Assembly: GCF_000001735.4 (NCBI RefSeq) | Contig: NC_003070.9 | Coordinates: forward strand, 26,335,971-26,399,970 | DNA length: 64,000 nt | Reading direction: 5' to 3' | Source: Arabidopsis thaliana | Lineage: Eukaryota; Streptophyta; Magnoliopsida; Brassicales; Brassicaceae | Shown: piece after piece, positions 45,263 to 58,698 of the stretch | Numbering within the stretch: the first letter of the stretch is position 1 | Layout of the letters: each line of letters starts with the position of its first letter | Program-made: the position numbers and the translations under genes | The notes under the pieces: generated by a model | What the model was told of the DNA's origin: nothing | Seen by the model: only the letters and a program-made list of their open reading frames with translations | Database searches by the model: none

Positions 45263-45938
45263 ATGGCAGACGAAGAACTATCTATAGGAGTGCGGATCTT
45301 CGTTTCTTTTCTCATAGCCTTTGGTATTTGTGGTCTGGTTTTGTTGATGATAAAAGACAATTCTGGCAAAATCCCGGTGCCGAAAATAGAGTTAGCTTCA
45401 ATGGATTTCACGGTGCAAAATATTACAATGACTCGTCTTAATGCAAAATGGGATTTGTCGATAAGGATCCCTGATGATCTTCCTGGTAAGTATATATGTC
45501 TTCAAGGAGACCTTGAAGCTTCCTTGCTTTACAAGAATGTCACTCTTGCTACCTCATCCCCACAAAAGTAATGAATCTATTTCCTACTATTTTTTAAACC
45601 CGTTTTAAATTCCTTAATTCGTTCGTATTTTCAAAACTAATTGAATCTTGTATATGATCAGATACTACAATCTCAAATACTTCAATCCTCAGCTTCTTAA
45701 GATTTCAGCTAATGTTTCCGAAGTAGATATTGGCGGTTTGATTGGAAAAAATATTATTAACGATGTCAAAGAGAGGAAAGAAGTACACTTCGGATCGCGA
45801 TTTTCTCTCACGGATTGTAGAGAAAAAACGACAGGAGTTATGAGTTATGAGTGTGACGAAGCCACCTTGCGGTTCGAGCCAAGCTCTGAGATGAAGGCGA
45901 CAATGTTTGGGGACCATCCAAACTGCATCAATGTTTGA
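45263..45938 (+). CDS. DUF1163 membrane protein, copy B (At1g70040-like)
   Basis: Two exons, 45263-45567 and 45662-45938, give 193 residues. A short acidic N-terminus is followed by one transmembrane helix (about 8-28) and then the same extracytoplasmic domain as copy A (ELASMDFTVQNITMTRLNAK, then KWDLSIRIPDDLPGKYICLQ and RFSLTDCREK). It lacks the long basic linker of copy A, hence the shorter length. The intron lies in the same place and phase. Function unknown. Its 3' neighbour is SNL4, as copy A is followed by the SNL4-derived PAH gene. Confidence 0.8.
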
Positions 45939-47818
45939 CCAAAGTCCATGTCATCACCATGCCAGTTCATTGTTATATTTTGGCGTCAATGTTAATTTGA
46001 CTCGGAGAGTGGGGAAACATAAACGAGAGAAGTTGGGTCGTGTAGGTACATAATGGGCCGACAATAACAAACGCTAAAACTAAAATGTGTGAAAATGCCA
46101 ATATTTGGGCCCAAAAGATAAGAAAACTGGAAAGGAAGTAAAAGTGTACGTAGGATTAATTAAAAAGATAGTGTAAAACAAAGGGGGCATTCGGAGAATT
46201 GAACTCCGGACCTCTCGCACCCTAAGCGAGAATCATACCACTAGACCAAATGCCCAATTTGATTGAAGCTTCACTTTGTTGTTAGATAACCATATTCTAT
46301 GTCACCAAAAATTATCCACATCTACATAGTCATCTTAAGTTTACCTACCTATCAAAATTCAAAAGAGTATTAGCAAAGTCCGACTGACAAACTAAATTTG
46401 AACCGACACGAGAGAAATGATTTTTTCATTGGAATTATTTGATTCTTAGAAGTTGAAAACTTACTTTAAACTAGAAAAATTACAAATCACAAAACCACCT
46501 TAAAGAACCAAACGACTTAAATGATCCATAATCATATCTACGATCTACCAATATAGCCTATACATGAAATAAAACAGTTCAATAAATAAATAAAACAAAA
46601 CTGGCAAAATGCTTTCTAGATCATAAAAAGCCTCGAATTTACTAATTGTAGCACATGACATTGATAGTTAAATTCTCCTAACATTCCTATTATACCCACA
46701 CCATCACCCAAAAATAACAAAATCACCGAACTACACAAACCCGAATTGCAAGGTCCCAAAATAACCAAAATCCAATCCTCTAGCTCTGCTGCGCCCTAAT
46801 CCCCCAATTAACCTCACCGGCTATAACCGGTTACTCTACCTATAAGCAACCTAGCAACGGCTGTCTCTAAGTTGTATTTCATATTTTTTTCAATTCTTTA
46901 TTTTCCATCATCGATATATGTTTCTCTACCGTTTTTTATTTATTTATTATTCTTATTATTATTATTTTTATTTTTTTATATTAATCATTTGACTGTTGTT
47001 TCCTCTACCGTATTTACTACATTTTTAATATTAATAAACTTTTTTTTAATATGTTTCATAATAATAAATAATATATGGTGATGGAAAAGGTAAAAAATAA
47101 CAGGGAAAACTTTTTTTTGGTAATTAAGTAAAAAATGGGCTTAATGAATAGTAAAATAGTTATTACACCAAATCATATAATATAAACAATAAATTAAATT
47201 ACAATTAAGGCAGAAGTAAAAAAAATTAAAAAACCTTTGAGAAGTCTCATCTTCTCATCTTCACCATAAATATGATTTTAACTTATGTCTTATTTCTTTT
47301 TAGTTCTGTCTGCAAAGAATTTGGTTTAAAGTCTTGTCTTTGTGGTGTGTTTCCGTGTGCGGTAAGGAGGAAGCTTGTGCTTGTAGACTTGTGTCTCTGC
47401 AAAATTCGGTAACTCTCTCTACGATCATCTTTTACTTTTTTCGAAGCGTTTTTTTTTTTTGTGTTTCTTAATTCTTATCTTGAAGCGCCGTAATGTGAAT
47501 TAATCTGAAGATTAAGTTCTTAAGATCGATTTTTTCTGCTTCATTGTTTCTTAAACTCTTTTCTCGATTTTGCTTTGATTGTTCTCTACTTGCTAGATCT
47601 ACTGCTTTAGTTTGAGATTGCTTGCAGAGTTCAATATTTTATTTGGATTGTTTCTTGATTTAAGATTCAAAAGGATTTATTTTTATTTTCAATCGAATTG
47701 CCCAAATTCAAAGACTTTAGTTTGGTGAATTGAGTTTGCTTGGAGATGCACAGTGATCTAATTTGCGGCTAAATTTTTTGGTTTCTGTGGTTAATGAAGC
47801 TCTGGCAAAATATAAACC
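45939..47818. other. Intergenic and SNL4 leader
   Basis: Contains the minus-strand tRNA-Pro (46184-46255). From about 47230 comes the SNL4 5' region, including a probable 5'-UTR intron with donor GTAACT near 47409 and an acceptor shortly before the ATG. T-rich runs at 46900-47050 are unassigned. Confidence 0.5.
46184..46255 (-). tRNA. tRNA-Pro (anticodon AGG)
   Basis: 72-nt cloverleaf on the minus strand: 7-bp acceptor stem GGGCATT/AATGCCC, D-arm box GGTCTAGTGGTATGAT, anticodon stem TCTCGC/GCGAGA with loop TTAGGGT (anticodon AGG), and T-arm CGGAG-TTCAATT-CTCCG. It is followed on the sense strand by CCC and a T-poor flank. No intron. Sequence is typical of plant nuclear tRNA-Pro. It lies inside the second copy of the DUF1163/PAH module; no counterpart seen in the first copy. 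Confidence 0.95.
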
Positions 47819-50800
47819 ATGGTTGGAGGAAGTAGTGCACAGAAGCTAACTACAAATGATGCACTTGCATATCTTAAAGCTGTCAAGGATAAATTTCAAG
47901 ATAAACGTGACAAATACGATGAGTTTCTTGAGGTTATGAAAGATTTTAAAGCTCAGAGGTATTGTTTTTGCTCACTGTTATTTTATTTTTTGCTCTTTAG
48001 TTCAATTTGAAATCTGATCTTATTTTGTCATTGTAGAGTTGATACTACTGGTGTTATCTTAAGGGTGAAAGAACTTTTTAAAGGGAACAGAGAATTGATT
48101 TTGGGGTTTAATACTTTCTTACCAAAGGGTTTCGAGATAACTCTCCGACCCGAGGATGACCAACCCGCTGCACCAAAGAAGCCTGTTGAGTTTGAGGAAG
48201 CTATTAGTTTTGTTAACAAGATTAAGGTAGAAGATTATATATGGTGCATTTCCCCTTTTTTTCTTCTCTTGCTACTTGGCTTCTTAACTACTATCATTTT
48301 ATCTGCAGACAAGGTTTCAAGGCGATGATCGTGTATACAAATCGTTTTTAGACATTTTGAACATGTATAGAAAGGAAAACAAGTCTATTACTGAGGTCTA
48401 CCATGAGGTGTGTGTTTTGTAGCCATTTGTGGTACACTGTTTTTTCATTGTTTTGGTTGTCCATTTTTGTCTTAGTTTTCAATATGTTGAACTTGCAGGT
48501 GGCTATCCTTTTTCGGGACCATCACGATTTGCTTGGAGAGTTCACTCACTTTCTCCCTGATACTTCAGCAACTGCATCTACTAATGATTCTGTAAAAGTT
48601 CCAGTACGTGATAGAGGCATTAAGTCTCTTCCCACCATGCGTCAAATAGATCTTGATAAGGTTTCTTTCTCTTTTTCTTTAAATAGTTGTTCACTATGCA
48701 ATTGATTCTTAGAGACATCACTGGTTTGGATATTGTTACAGAAGGACCGGATTATTACTTCGCATCCTAACCGTGCCCTCAAAACCGAAAATATGGACGT
48801 AGACCATGAGAGGTCTTTGTTGAAAGATAGTAAAGAAGAAGTGAGACGCATTGACAAAAAGAATGATTTCATGGATGATAGAGACAGGAAAGATTACAGA
48901 GGTCTTGACCACGATAGCCATAAAGAACATTTCTTCAACAGCAAAAAGAAATTGATACGTAAGGATGATGATTCTGCTGAAATGTCAGATCAAGCCAGGG
49001 AAGGAGACAAGTTTTCTGGAGCCATTCCGAGTTCATCTACTTATGATGAAAAAGGTTTCATAATTGATTTCTTAGAAAGTTAGGAGTGAGTTCATCGTCT
49101 CTGCTAGTTGTTGTGTTCTTAAATTGTCTTATGTGGTTACAGGTCATAGCCAAGAACTTGCTTTTGTTGATAGAGTGAAGGCAAAGCTTGATACCGCGGA
49201 TAACCAAGAGTTCTTACGATGTCTTAATCTCTATTCAAAGGAGATAATCAGCCAACCAGAATTGCAGTCTTTGGTATGCTTTTATGCTGACTTAAGCTTT
49301 CTCACTGCATGGTTAAGTTGGAGAAGTTTGTGAGAAACCTTATGGACTTTACCTGTCAATGACTCGTGAACATATATATTCTTGTATTAGGTGAGTGATT
49401 TAATTGGTGTATATCCAGACCTTATGGACGCCTTCAAAGTCTTTTTGGCTCAGTGTGACAAGAATGGTAATAACCAGTCCAACTAGTGCTTTCTCTTCTT
49501 ACACTCGCCAGTCAAAGAACTTAAGATTTGACCTTTTTTCTGTTTTCTTTCTGCAGATGGATTACTCTCTGGTATCGTGTCTAAGAGTAAGTCTAGTACC
49601 TTTTATAATATACTTCTGACATACCTCTTCGGACGTATTGAATTGACTCTAACCATTGGATTACTGTAACTACAGAATCCTTGTGGAGTGAAGGCAAATG
49701 TCCTCAACCTACTAAGTCACTTGACAAAGATACAGACCGAGAACGTGAGAAGATTGAAAGGTATAGAGAAAGAGACCGTGAGAAGGAGAGGCTTGAAAAG
49801 GTGGCAGCGAGTCAGAAATGGGCTAAACCTATCAGTGAACTAGATCTCTCGAACTGTGAACAGTGCACACCTAGTTATCGGAGACTTCCAAAGAATGTAT
49901 GGTGCTAATCACTAACAAATCTTCCCCTCTTGTTTTTTTTTTATTTTTTGCTTCATTAGTTAAATGTACATACATACTTTGTTCTCTTGCAGTATCCAAT
50001 TCCTATAGCAAGCCAAAAAATGGAGATTGGTAGCCAAGTGCTTAATGATCATTGGGTCTCTGTCACTTCAGGAAGTGAAGACTATTCATTCAAACACATG
50101 CGCAAGAACCAATACGAAGAGAGCCTATTCAAATGTGAAGATGACAGGTTAGTGATTAATGTATGTTTATTTGTTGAGTGCTTTCTTGGAATAGTTTTGA
50201 TTAGGTAAATATTTGTTTGTTGCTGTGCTTTAGGTTCGAGCTAGACATGTTATTAGAGTCTGTGATCTCGGCTACTAATCGAGTTGAAGAGTTATTGGCA
50301 AAGATTAACAGTAATGAATTGAAAACCGATACTCCCATCTGTATCGAGGATCACCTCACAGGTATATTGAGCTCTTCTCTTACAGCAGAGCTGATATTCT
50401 GAATTTTTTTCTTCCAACTGATGTATATTGTTTTGTTTTTGTCTTGTAGCTCTAAACCTAAGATGCATAGAACGGTTATACAGTGACCATGGGCTCGATG
50501 TGTTGGATTTGTTAAAGAAGAATGCATATCTTGCTTTACCGGTAATACTAACCCGTTTGAAACAAAAGCAAGAAGAATGGGCAAGGTGTCGTACTGAGTT
50601 TAACAAAGTCTGGGCTGACATATATACAAAGAACTACCACAGGTCGCTTGATCATCGCAGTTTTTATTTCAAACAGCAGGATTCAAAGAATCTGAGCACA
50701 AAAGGTTTTTTCTCCTTACATATTATAAGAGAAAATGCTCCTAGAAAAAATCTACTTATGAAGTTCTTATGCACTACTATCTTTCACTGCAGCATTGCTG

Positions 50801-53598
50801 GCAGAGATAAAAGAGATCTCTGAAAAGAAGCGAGGCGAAGATGATGCACTTCTTGCTCTTGCGGCTGGAAATAGACGAACTATTTCTTCCAATATGAGTT
50901 TTGATTATCCGGATCCTGATCTTCACGAAGATCTGTATCAGCTGATCAAGTATTCATGTGGAGAAATGTGTTCAACAGAACAGTTAGATAAGGTAATGAA
51001 GGTATGGACAGAATTTTTGGAACCAATATTTGGTGTTCCTTCTCGCCCTCAAGGTGCCGAAGACCGAGAAGATGCTGTCAAGTCTACAAACCATGACCGA
51101 GAAGACCAAGAAGATGCTGTCAGTCCTCAAAATGGAGCTAGTATTGCCAACTCTATGCGGTCAAATGGCCCTCGAAAAGTCAATGAAAGTAATCAAGTGC
51201 GGCAAGCTAGTGAGTTGGATAAAGATGTTACTTCTAGTAAGACCTCAGATGCCTTGTTATCATGTGACAACACTCAGAATGATAAAATGCCGAAGAATCT
51301 GACCACACCTGACGAAAGAGCCGAAACCAAACAAGCTGTTTCTATTGAACGTGCCCATAACTCAAATGCACTACCTCTGGATGGATTGTTACCTCAAAGG
51401 AATGGAAAAATCAGCAGTTTATCCGTTGCGGGTAAGCAGTTTAACTCTTGTTTGGTAGTTATCATGGATTATTTTCTTGTTTTTTAGATGAAGAATGGTA
51501 TCCTTTTCTTTTATACTCGCCAGGGCTTAGCAATAGTAATCCAAAACCTGCATTAACCAGTGGAACGGAGGAGTTGAAGCCAAATTACGTAAATGGGCCA
51601 CGCGTAGAGGTATTATTGCATATATTGAAATGTTGAGCTGAACAGTCTTTAGATGATAAAATACTTCAGTCCTGAGTTTATCAACGAAAGTGATAAACTA
51701 CTTACTTATCCCACAGATTGGCGACAACCCTGTAATTCCAAATGGGACAGTAGCAGAATGGTTCGCTGGGGAAGCCAAAGTCGAAAGAGAGGAGGGTGAA
51801 CTTTCTCCAACAGGAGATTTTGAAGAAGATAATTATGCAGTTCATGGAGAGAATGACATGGAGGCTCTCAGCAAAAGTAAGGAGAATGATGCAACTGCAG
51901 ATGATGCAAGTGCTCCAAGATCATCAGATGGTAGCGGAAACACATCTCACAACGGTGATGTTTCTGGAACTGACTCTGGTGATGGTGAAGATTGTTATCG
52001 CGAAGATGATATAGACCATAATAAGGTAGAAAGTGAAGGTGAGGCTGAAGAAGGTATGTCTGATGGCCATGATGATACTGAAGGAGATATGCCTGTGTTG
52101 TCCATCTCAGTAAAAAACCTGCTACATGTGAAACCTCTTGCAAAGTATGTCCCTCCAGCTTTGTACGATAAGGACAACGATGATTCTCGGAAGAACTCAC
52201 AAGTCTTTTATGGGAATGATTCTTTTTATGTTCTATTCAGGCTTCATCAGGTAAACATATCATTCTTGAATCTGCAAATCAATGACGCTGGAATCTTTCT
52301 GGAGGCTAACTTTTTGTGGTTACTCTGTATACAGATTTTGTATGACAGAATATTATCAGCAAAAATCAATTCATCATCTCCAGATAGAAAGTGGAAGACC
52401 TCAAATCCAACAAACCCCGCTGATTCGTACGCCAGGTGACTTTCCTTTGCGGTTCTTTATACCAATTACCACAGGACGCATCTATATGTGTTGTTGCTTA
52501 TACATCGAGTTTCTGTATTGGAACAGAATCATGGATGCTCTCTACAATTTGCTCGATGGCACATCCGATAATTCAAAGTTCGAAGATGATTGCCGAGCAA
52601 TTATCGGGACCCAGTCATATGTTCTCTTCACATTAGACAAACTGATCTATAAGCTCATCAAGCATGTAGGTTTTCTTTTGATGTTTTGTTACCTTCTTTA
52701 TCTCTTTAGTCGTCACATATGATCCAACTGACCAATGTGATCCTCCAGCTCCAAGCAGTAGCAGCTGATGAGATGGACAACAAATTACAACAGCTTTATG
52801 CTTATGAGAAATCCAGAAAGCCTGAGAAGTTTCTGGATGCTGTTTATTACGAAAATGCTCTTGTGCTTCTTCCCGATGAGGATATATACCGCATTGAATG
52901 TGTAAGAATTATTTACTAGAGCACAGTTTTGGACCAAGCAAGCTCAAGGAAACTTCTTAATATATGTATCTTTGTGCTTTTATTCTGCAGGAACAATCGA
53001 CACCAAGCAAACTCTCTATTCAGCTTCTGGACTATGGACATGATAAGCCTGATGTGACATCCATATCCATGGACCCAACTTTTGCAGCTTACCTCCACAA
53101 TGTATTCCTTTCTTATCAACCTAATGCGAAAGAGAATCCTCGAATCTATTTGAAACGGTAAAGTCAAGAAAATTAACTAAAGGCTATCCCATCCTTTTAA
53201 AGATAAAGGGGCACTAATCAGATACTATTTTCCTTTCAGGAATAAGCGTAAAAATGGTGGTGACGATGAACTCTGCACCACGGATGAAGTTAAGATTATT
53301 AATGGTTTGGAATGTAAGATAACCTGCAGTTCTTCAAAGGTACAGTGCCTTTTTTCCTGCTTACACCACTATGCGTTTCCATGATAAGGACTTTAAGCTC
53401 GTCTTTTTAAAAAGAATTGTCTGGTGTTTCCTTCAGGTCTCCTATGTATTAGACACCGAGGATGTGTTGCATCGTGCTAAGAGGAGGAAACTTTTAAACC
53501 AAAGCGGTTTACCCCTCGCACATGATTCTGTTTGCAGTGGTTCTTTAATTAGGCAAAGGAGAACACAAAGATATCAAAAACTTCTCACCGGTCAATGA
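47819..53598 (+). CDS. SNL4: Sin3-like co-repressor SNL4 (At1g70060)
   Basis: Scaffold of the nuclear Sin3-histone deacetylase complex. I place 21 coding exons (first 47819-47958, last 53437-53598), all phase-compatible, for 1326 residues. PAH1 about 8-75, PAH2 about 92-160, PAH3 about 302-375 ([14 protein letters not shown] to [10 protein letters not shown]), a Glu/Arg coiled region ([20 protein letters not shown]), and the HDAC-interaction region (about 432-540, with [15 protein letters not shown]). The Sin3 C-terminal domain comes late. Long acidic and Ser-rich linkers (exons 13-15). Exon chain by start: 47819, 48037, 48309, 48499, 48742, 49143, 49391, 49557, 49676, 49993, 50234, 50450, 50793, 51524, 51717, 52335, 52527, 52749, 52991, 53240, 53437. 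Boundaries read by eye; exon 8 is only 30 nt. Confidence 0.9.
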
Positions 53599-54045
53599 CA
53601 TCTGTCACTTACTACCAGAAAACGCTCGGGAATAGAGCAACTTCGCACTTTTTGAGAGATAAAAGGTTGCCATACTCAGCATTGAGCTTTGTCAGAAGAG
53701 AAGAAATGTAAGATGGCTCTTACTTCTGTTACTGCCTCTGGTCCCTGTTGTATTCTCACAGAAAATAAAAAGGGAGGGAGGGGGAAAATCGAAGGAATAC
53801 TAAACGGATTAACTGCCCAAGCCTTGAAGTCTTGTTTCCCATTGTGTATATAAGCATTTTGTATGTTGTAACATTAATTAAAATTTCTTCTTTGTTGCTC
53901 CTATTCTTTCCAACATTAATCATCTGAATGAAAAATTTGTTCTTGTATCCCCAATTCTTACATATGCACTTCTTGCACATCCCAGGCTCTTGTGTTTTTT
54001 TTGCCAATGGGTCTCACTAAAGACAGAGCTAATGTGGGGTTCACT
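53599..54045. other. Convergent spacer SNL4-ISE2
   Basis: 447 bp between two convergent stop codons, holding both 3' UTRs. No other feature. Confidence 0.6.
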
Positions 54046-57000
54046 TTAACCGGCAAGCTCACTAATTGGTGGACGGTCCATGATATCTGCTGCAGCTGCT
54101 GCACTACGTTGCAGGACTGGGTCAATATCAGGCAACTTAGGAATCTGAGCTAAGAGATCAATTGTGCGTCGTAACAGGCGAGCAAGATCGCCTTCGTCCA
54201 TTGCACATTCCATCATCATTTCTTTCCAACTTAATCCAGAAGCCCAAGCTTCAACCATACCAGAGAACTGAACGTCCAGACAACATGGAATCATAACCTC
54301 GTGCTTCTCTTGAAGCTTTATAAGAGAGCTTCTTTGGTCTTCTAAGAAATTGACCATGTCTACTACTGTATCAGATGGCTCGTAAATATAGTTGTTGTCT
54401 CTCCAAGGTCGAACTTTTATGCCTTCTGAAACTAAACTTGCACATACACCAGCTAGTTGAGGAGGCTTGAGATCCACCAGGGCTTTGTTCCGCAACACCA
54501 TTGCAAGCCAAAGCTCGTTTTCTCCTCGGATTGCAGCAGCTGTTTCTCCCAGAGGAAATATCAAGTGTGTATTAATGTCCAATGCTCTGCTTTCGTGAAT
54601 CACGTTGCTTATGCGCATGAAATCTTTCCAACCAGACGGTTCAATCTGCTCTAAACGGTTTATAAGGCGTCTCGATCTCGCCTTGAGCCGTTTCATCTTC
54701 TCAACCGTCAAGTTAGCATTCTCTAGAATTTTCTTATATTCTCTGAACCCTTCTGACCGGGACATCTTCTTCTTCAAACGCGAAATTTTGCTCCTTTGTT
54801 CCTTGTATTTTTGCGCCGCGTTATCATACTCTTCGGACATATGTAACACCTCATCTTCGTCAGAAAGGCTGCTTAGGACAGGTACGTTTAAACTCCAGGA
54901 CCATGTCTCTAGAGATCCTTCCAATCTCCACAAACTTCCAAGTTCAGATTCAGCTAGTTTATCCCACTGCATATCTGCTTTATCCAGGAGATTCTTCATG
55001 ATTTCTCGAGGCAAAGCATCTCCAAGCGCTAGAGCAATGTTAGGGAAACCAGTTCTGTAGACAGTCCTAACCCACTTCTCAGTAAAGAGATACCATGAGT
55101 TATCAGAGCCAAGGGCCACATAGTAAGACGGTTTAACATTAGGCTTTCCAGGTTCATCAGCCGCCAGCTCATCCTCGATTAAGTTTAACGCAAAAGACTC
55201 ATCCAAAGACATCATCTTCTGAAGTTTGGAACCCTGAAATGAATCAATATGCCCCAAGTAAACAGCAGGGACTGACTGCTCCCTCCCTTCAGAATCCTTG
55301 AACTCCAAACAAATAAATGGTAAGTTCCCCTCTTCCATCCCTTTTAAGAGCGGTTTTAGAGCTAAGAACCTTTCGAGTTCCATTCTTCTTCGTTGTTCAG
55401 CACGCTTGCGTTTCTCTTCCCGTAGCTCTTCTTTAAGTACAGTGATCTCCTTGTAATCCCTCGCTGAAAGAAGTTTCCTACTCTTCTTATCTATTGCTTC
55501 ATCACTTATTTCAGATGACAGAATCTCGATCTTATTGTCGATTTCAGCAAGTTCCTGCTTCGCAGCAACCGTCACATTGCTGCTCACATAGTTTCCAAAA
55601 CTCTTCTCAACTAATTTCTTGGCTTCTTCCAGACTTCTCCCTGCTTGTAAGACTTTCCCGGCCTCAGTTCCACTTGATTTACGAGTAACTTTTGAACCAG
55701 CTACCAGATTCAGTACCATGCCATATGAAGCAGTAAATTGTGACACGAGAGGTTTAACTCCAGCAAAGACAAGTTTGCAGCACTCTTCAGCGCCTTCAAA
55801 AGCAGTCTGAACCAGCACAGTGTAGCCCTTTTCATCGATGCCTCTGCGTCCAGCACGCCCAGCCATCTGGTACAATTCGTTAGGACCCAACTCTATTCGT
55901 TCATTACCAGCCTTTTTTGAAAGAGACGAGATAACAGCCGTTCTAGCCGGCATGTTTATTCCAGCAGCAAGTGTCTCAGTAGCAAAGACAACCTTAACAA
56001 GTCCTCGCTGAAAAAGTTCCTCAATGAAAGATTTCCAAAGAGGTAGACAACCTGCATGATGAGCAGCAATTCCCCTAAGCAGTCCTTTCTCTGCACTCTC
56101 TCTCACTGCATCTGGATAAAGAACGCGAAACTTCTTCAAGGCCAACTCAACCTCACTCTTCTCGCAATCATCTAAAAGCTGAAAATTTTCAACATACTGT
56201 ACAGCTGCATCACATCCTCTACGGTTAAAAATGAACCATATCGCTGGTAACATATTTTTCCCCTGGAGATGCCATAATGTGTCGCTAATTTGAGGTACCT
56301 AGAAATCAAAACTCAGCAGTCATTAAATTATCATGAGAAGTTAAAAATCATATTCAAATATATAAGAAACGACAAATGCCTAGTTTGTTAGGGTTGTTAG
56401 AAAGCATAATGTAAGACCTGTGATCGACGAATCTTGTTTATCTCATTCTTTGAAAGAGGATAATCAGTTACGTTCACAAGGTTGTTGTAGCTGGTATCAC
56501 CTCCTCGTTTCTTTGACCTCCTTTTCCTATACCCGTCATCATCATCACGGAATCTAGCTTCTGAGGCAGACAGTTGCAAATAATTGAGAGAAAGCTTCCT
56601 GCTCCAATTAAAAAGCATCCTCCAATTATTATCAAAGAGAAAGATTTTACAATAAATGTTGGTGATAAAAGTACAGATTTGAACCAGTTACCTATTCACG
56701 TTTATCCCTTTCTCATCAAGCAGAGGTAATAAAGAATGTTTTGTTGAAAAGTACCAAGTTAATGGAACTGGGCGTCTTGTCGATGTTACCAACTCAGTTT
56801 TACCATGTATCTGAGAACAAAACACGAAAGCATCTTAAATAACCGTGTATTAGTACAAGATTACTAGAAATTGAGATACTTCATCAGCAAAACAATATAT
56901 AAGTTGCTTAACAATAGAAGATAAATGAGACGATGAACAAGGCACTACGTACATTGTTATAACTCCTTATGATATGAACACGATAAAGAAAAGCTATTCC

Positions 57001-58178
57001 TATAGGAAAAATGTCCACAGACTCACCTCACCAATCCAACCAGCTAATTCATCCGGATTTGCAACTGTAGCTGATAGGCATATAAGTTGAACCTCCTTTG
57101 GACAATAAATGACCTGATCGTATTTGAAACACAGAAACCAACTTAGAAACACTCAACAGATAAAGCCTTTGGAGGAAAGAAGAGAAACAGTGGGAAAAAA
57201 AACTCACTATCTCTTCCCACACAGTTCCCCTAGATATATCACTTAAATAGTGAACCTCATCCAAAACAATGGCATCAACATGAAAAAGTCCAGTTCCTGA
57301 AGAAGCCATTCCAACACTAAAAAAGATTTCAACACAAAAATTGAGGTTAAAAAGAAGCTCCTGAGCAAACCATATAAAATACACACAGAGAGAGCTGCAG
57401 TTGCAAAATACCTTTGATACAACATGTTACGGAGAATCTCTGTAGTCATAATCACAATCTGAGCATCTTTGTTAATAGCAGAGTCACCTGTGAGTAGACC
57501 AACATTATCATCCCCAAATGTCTCCCTAAACTCACGAAACTTCTGATTAGAGAGTGCTTTAAGAGGTGTAGTGTAGAACAACCGGCGACCTTTAGCCACC
57601 GTGGAAACAGCAGCAGCTTCAGCAATCAAAGTCTTGCCACTACTAGTCGGAGCAGAAACCACAACAGAAGAACCTCTAAGAAAAGCTTCAATAGCCAATC
57701 TCTGAAACTTGTCGATTCGAAAATCGTAGATTGAAATGAGTTCATCGATATCAATCATCTCAACACCAAAATCTCTAACAAGACTACGAAGCTTCTCCAC
57801 TCTCTGCCACCGGAACTCCACTCGTTCCCGAGCTGATTCCGTCGGCAAATCCACGGAGAATTCGGTTTCTTCATCGTCGTCGTCGTCATCGCTATTCCGA
57901 ATTTCATCGGAGATATTGTCGTATTCGTCAGCAGCTTCGTCATCATCATCTTCGTCTTCTTCTTCTTCTTCTTCGTCGTCTTCTTCCTCGTAGAGCTGAG
58001 ACTGAGACGGTGAAAGAGAATTTAAGGTGGATTTGAAGGAGAGGTGGTTTGGATTGAGGATAAGGGATTTGGTGAAGGAGAAGTTTGGGGAATGAGAGAG
58101 AGAACGGTGCAGAGAAGGAAAATGGAAGAATTTGAAGGAAGAAGAAGCTGTGAGAGAGACGACGGGAAGAGTGTTCAT
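54046..58178 (-). CDS. ISE2: Plastid Ski2-like DExH RNA helicase ISE2/EMB25 (At1g70070)
   Basis: ATP-dependent RNA helicase acting in the chloroplast in RNA processing and plasmodesmatal control; loss is embryo-lethal (EMB25, PDE317). Six exons (58178-57412, 57316-57208, 57113-57027, 56810-56692, 56598-56418, 56298-54046) give 1171 residues. N-terminal Ser/Phe-rich transit peptide, then an Asp/Glu-only tract (about 68-110). Helicase motifs in order: APTSSGKT (I), DEVH (II), LSAT (III) and QMAGRAGRRG (VI). C-terminal DSHCT-type domain near the end. I start at MNTLPV; an in-frame ATG 18 bp upstream is less likely. The gene lies tail-to-tail with SNL4. Confidence 0.95.
57840..57995. repeat. Trinucleotide tract coding for the ISE2 acidic run
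   Basis: Imperfect (TCN)n / (GAN)n coding tract: GAC/GAT/GAA repeats on the minus strand encode the Asp/Glu stretch after the transit peptide. Such tracts may vary in length between accessions. Confidence 0.7.
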
Positions 58179-58698
58179 GTTTTCAGGGCATTTCAAGATT
58201 TGATTTTTTTTTGGCTTTTGGATATTACACCCAATTAATTATTATTTTCTCAGATAAATGAATATTTTTTTGTCTGATGTAAAAACGGATTATTTTCTAC
58301 GAAAAGTTCCTATTGACCCGCTTGATGTCACTTACGTACACAATATATTTCGAAGAATGCCCGTTTTAATATTATTAACTAAGCGAATAACAAAGAAAAA
58401 ATTAATATTTTTTTTTTCTTATCGGTGCTAATAAAAAAATAGATAATTGCACATCTGCAGAGAAAGCCAAATCCCACTACTATAAGTGTTAACTACGTAT
58501 TCATAGATTGTTATTCGGATTATTGTTAGTTTTGATAGTCTAATGACAAGCTTTATTACTGATTAAAAGATGGTTTTCAAGACAGACTAACAACCAAGAA
58601 AACAAAGACAACTTAAACTGAAACAACTTATTTTTGGGTTGCGGCTGCGGATACAAATTTGGCTTGGCCATTCACGTGATCCCAAACTCTGAAGACTC
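58179..58698. other. Intergenic, ISE2 promoter
   Basis: 520-bp spacer between the TPS06 stop and the ISE2 ATG, both on the minus strand. AT-rich, no gene seen. Confidence 0.55.

Noticed and set aside
51868-52200. Antisense ORFs in SNL4 exon 15 with His/Gln-rich content
   Set aside because: Reverse-strand shadow of an Asp/Ser-rich coding exon.
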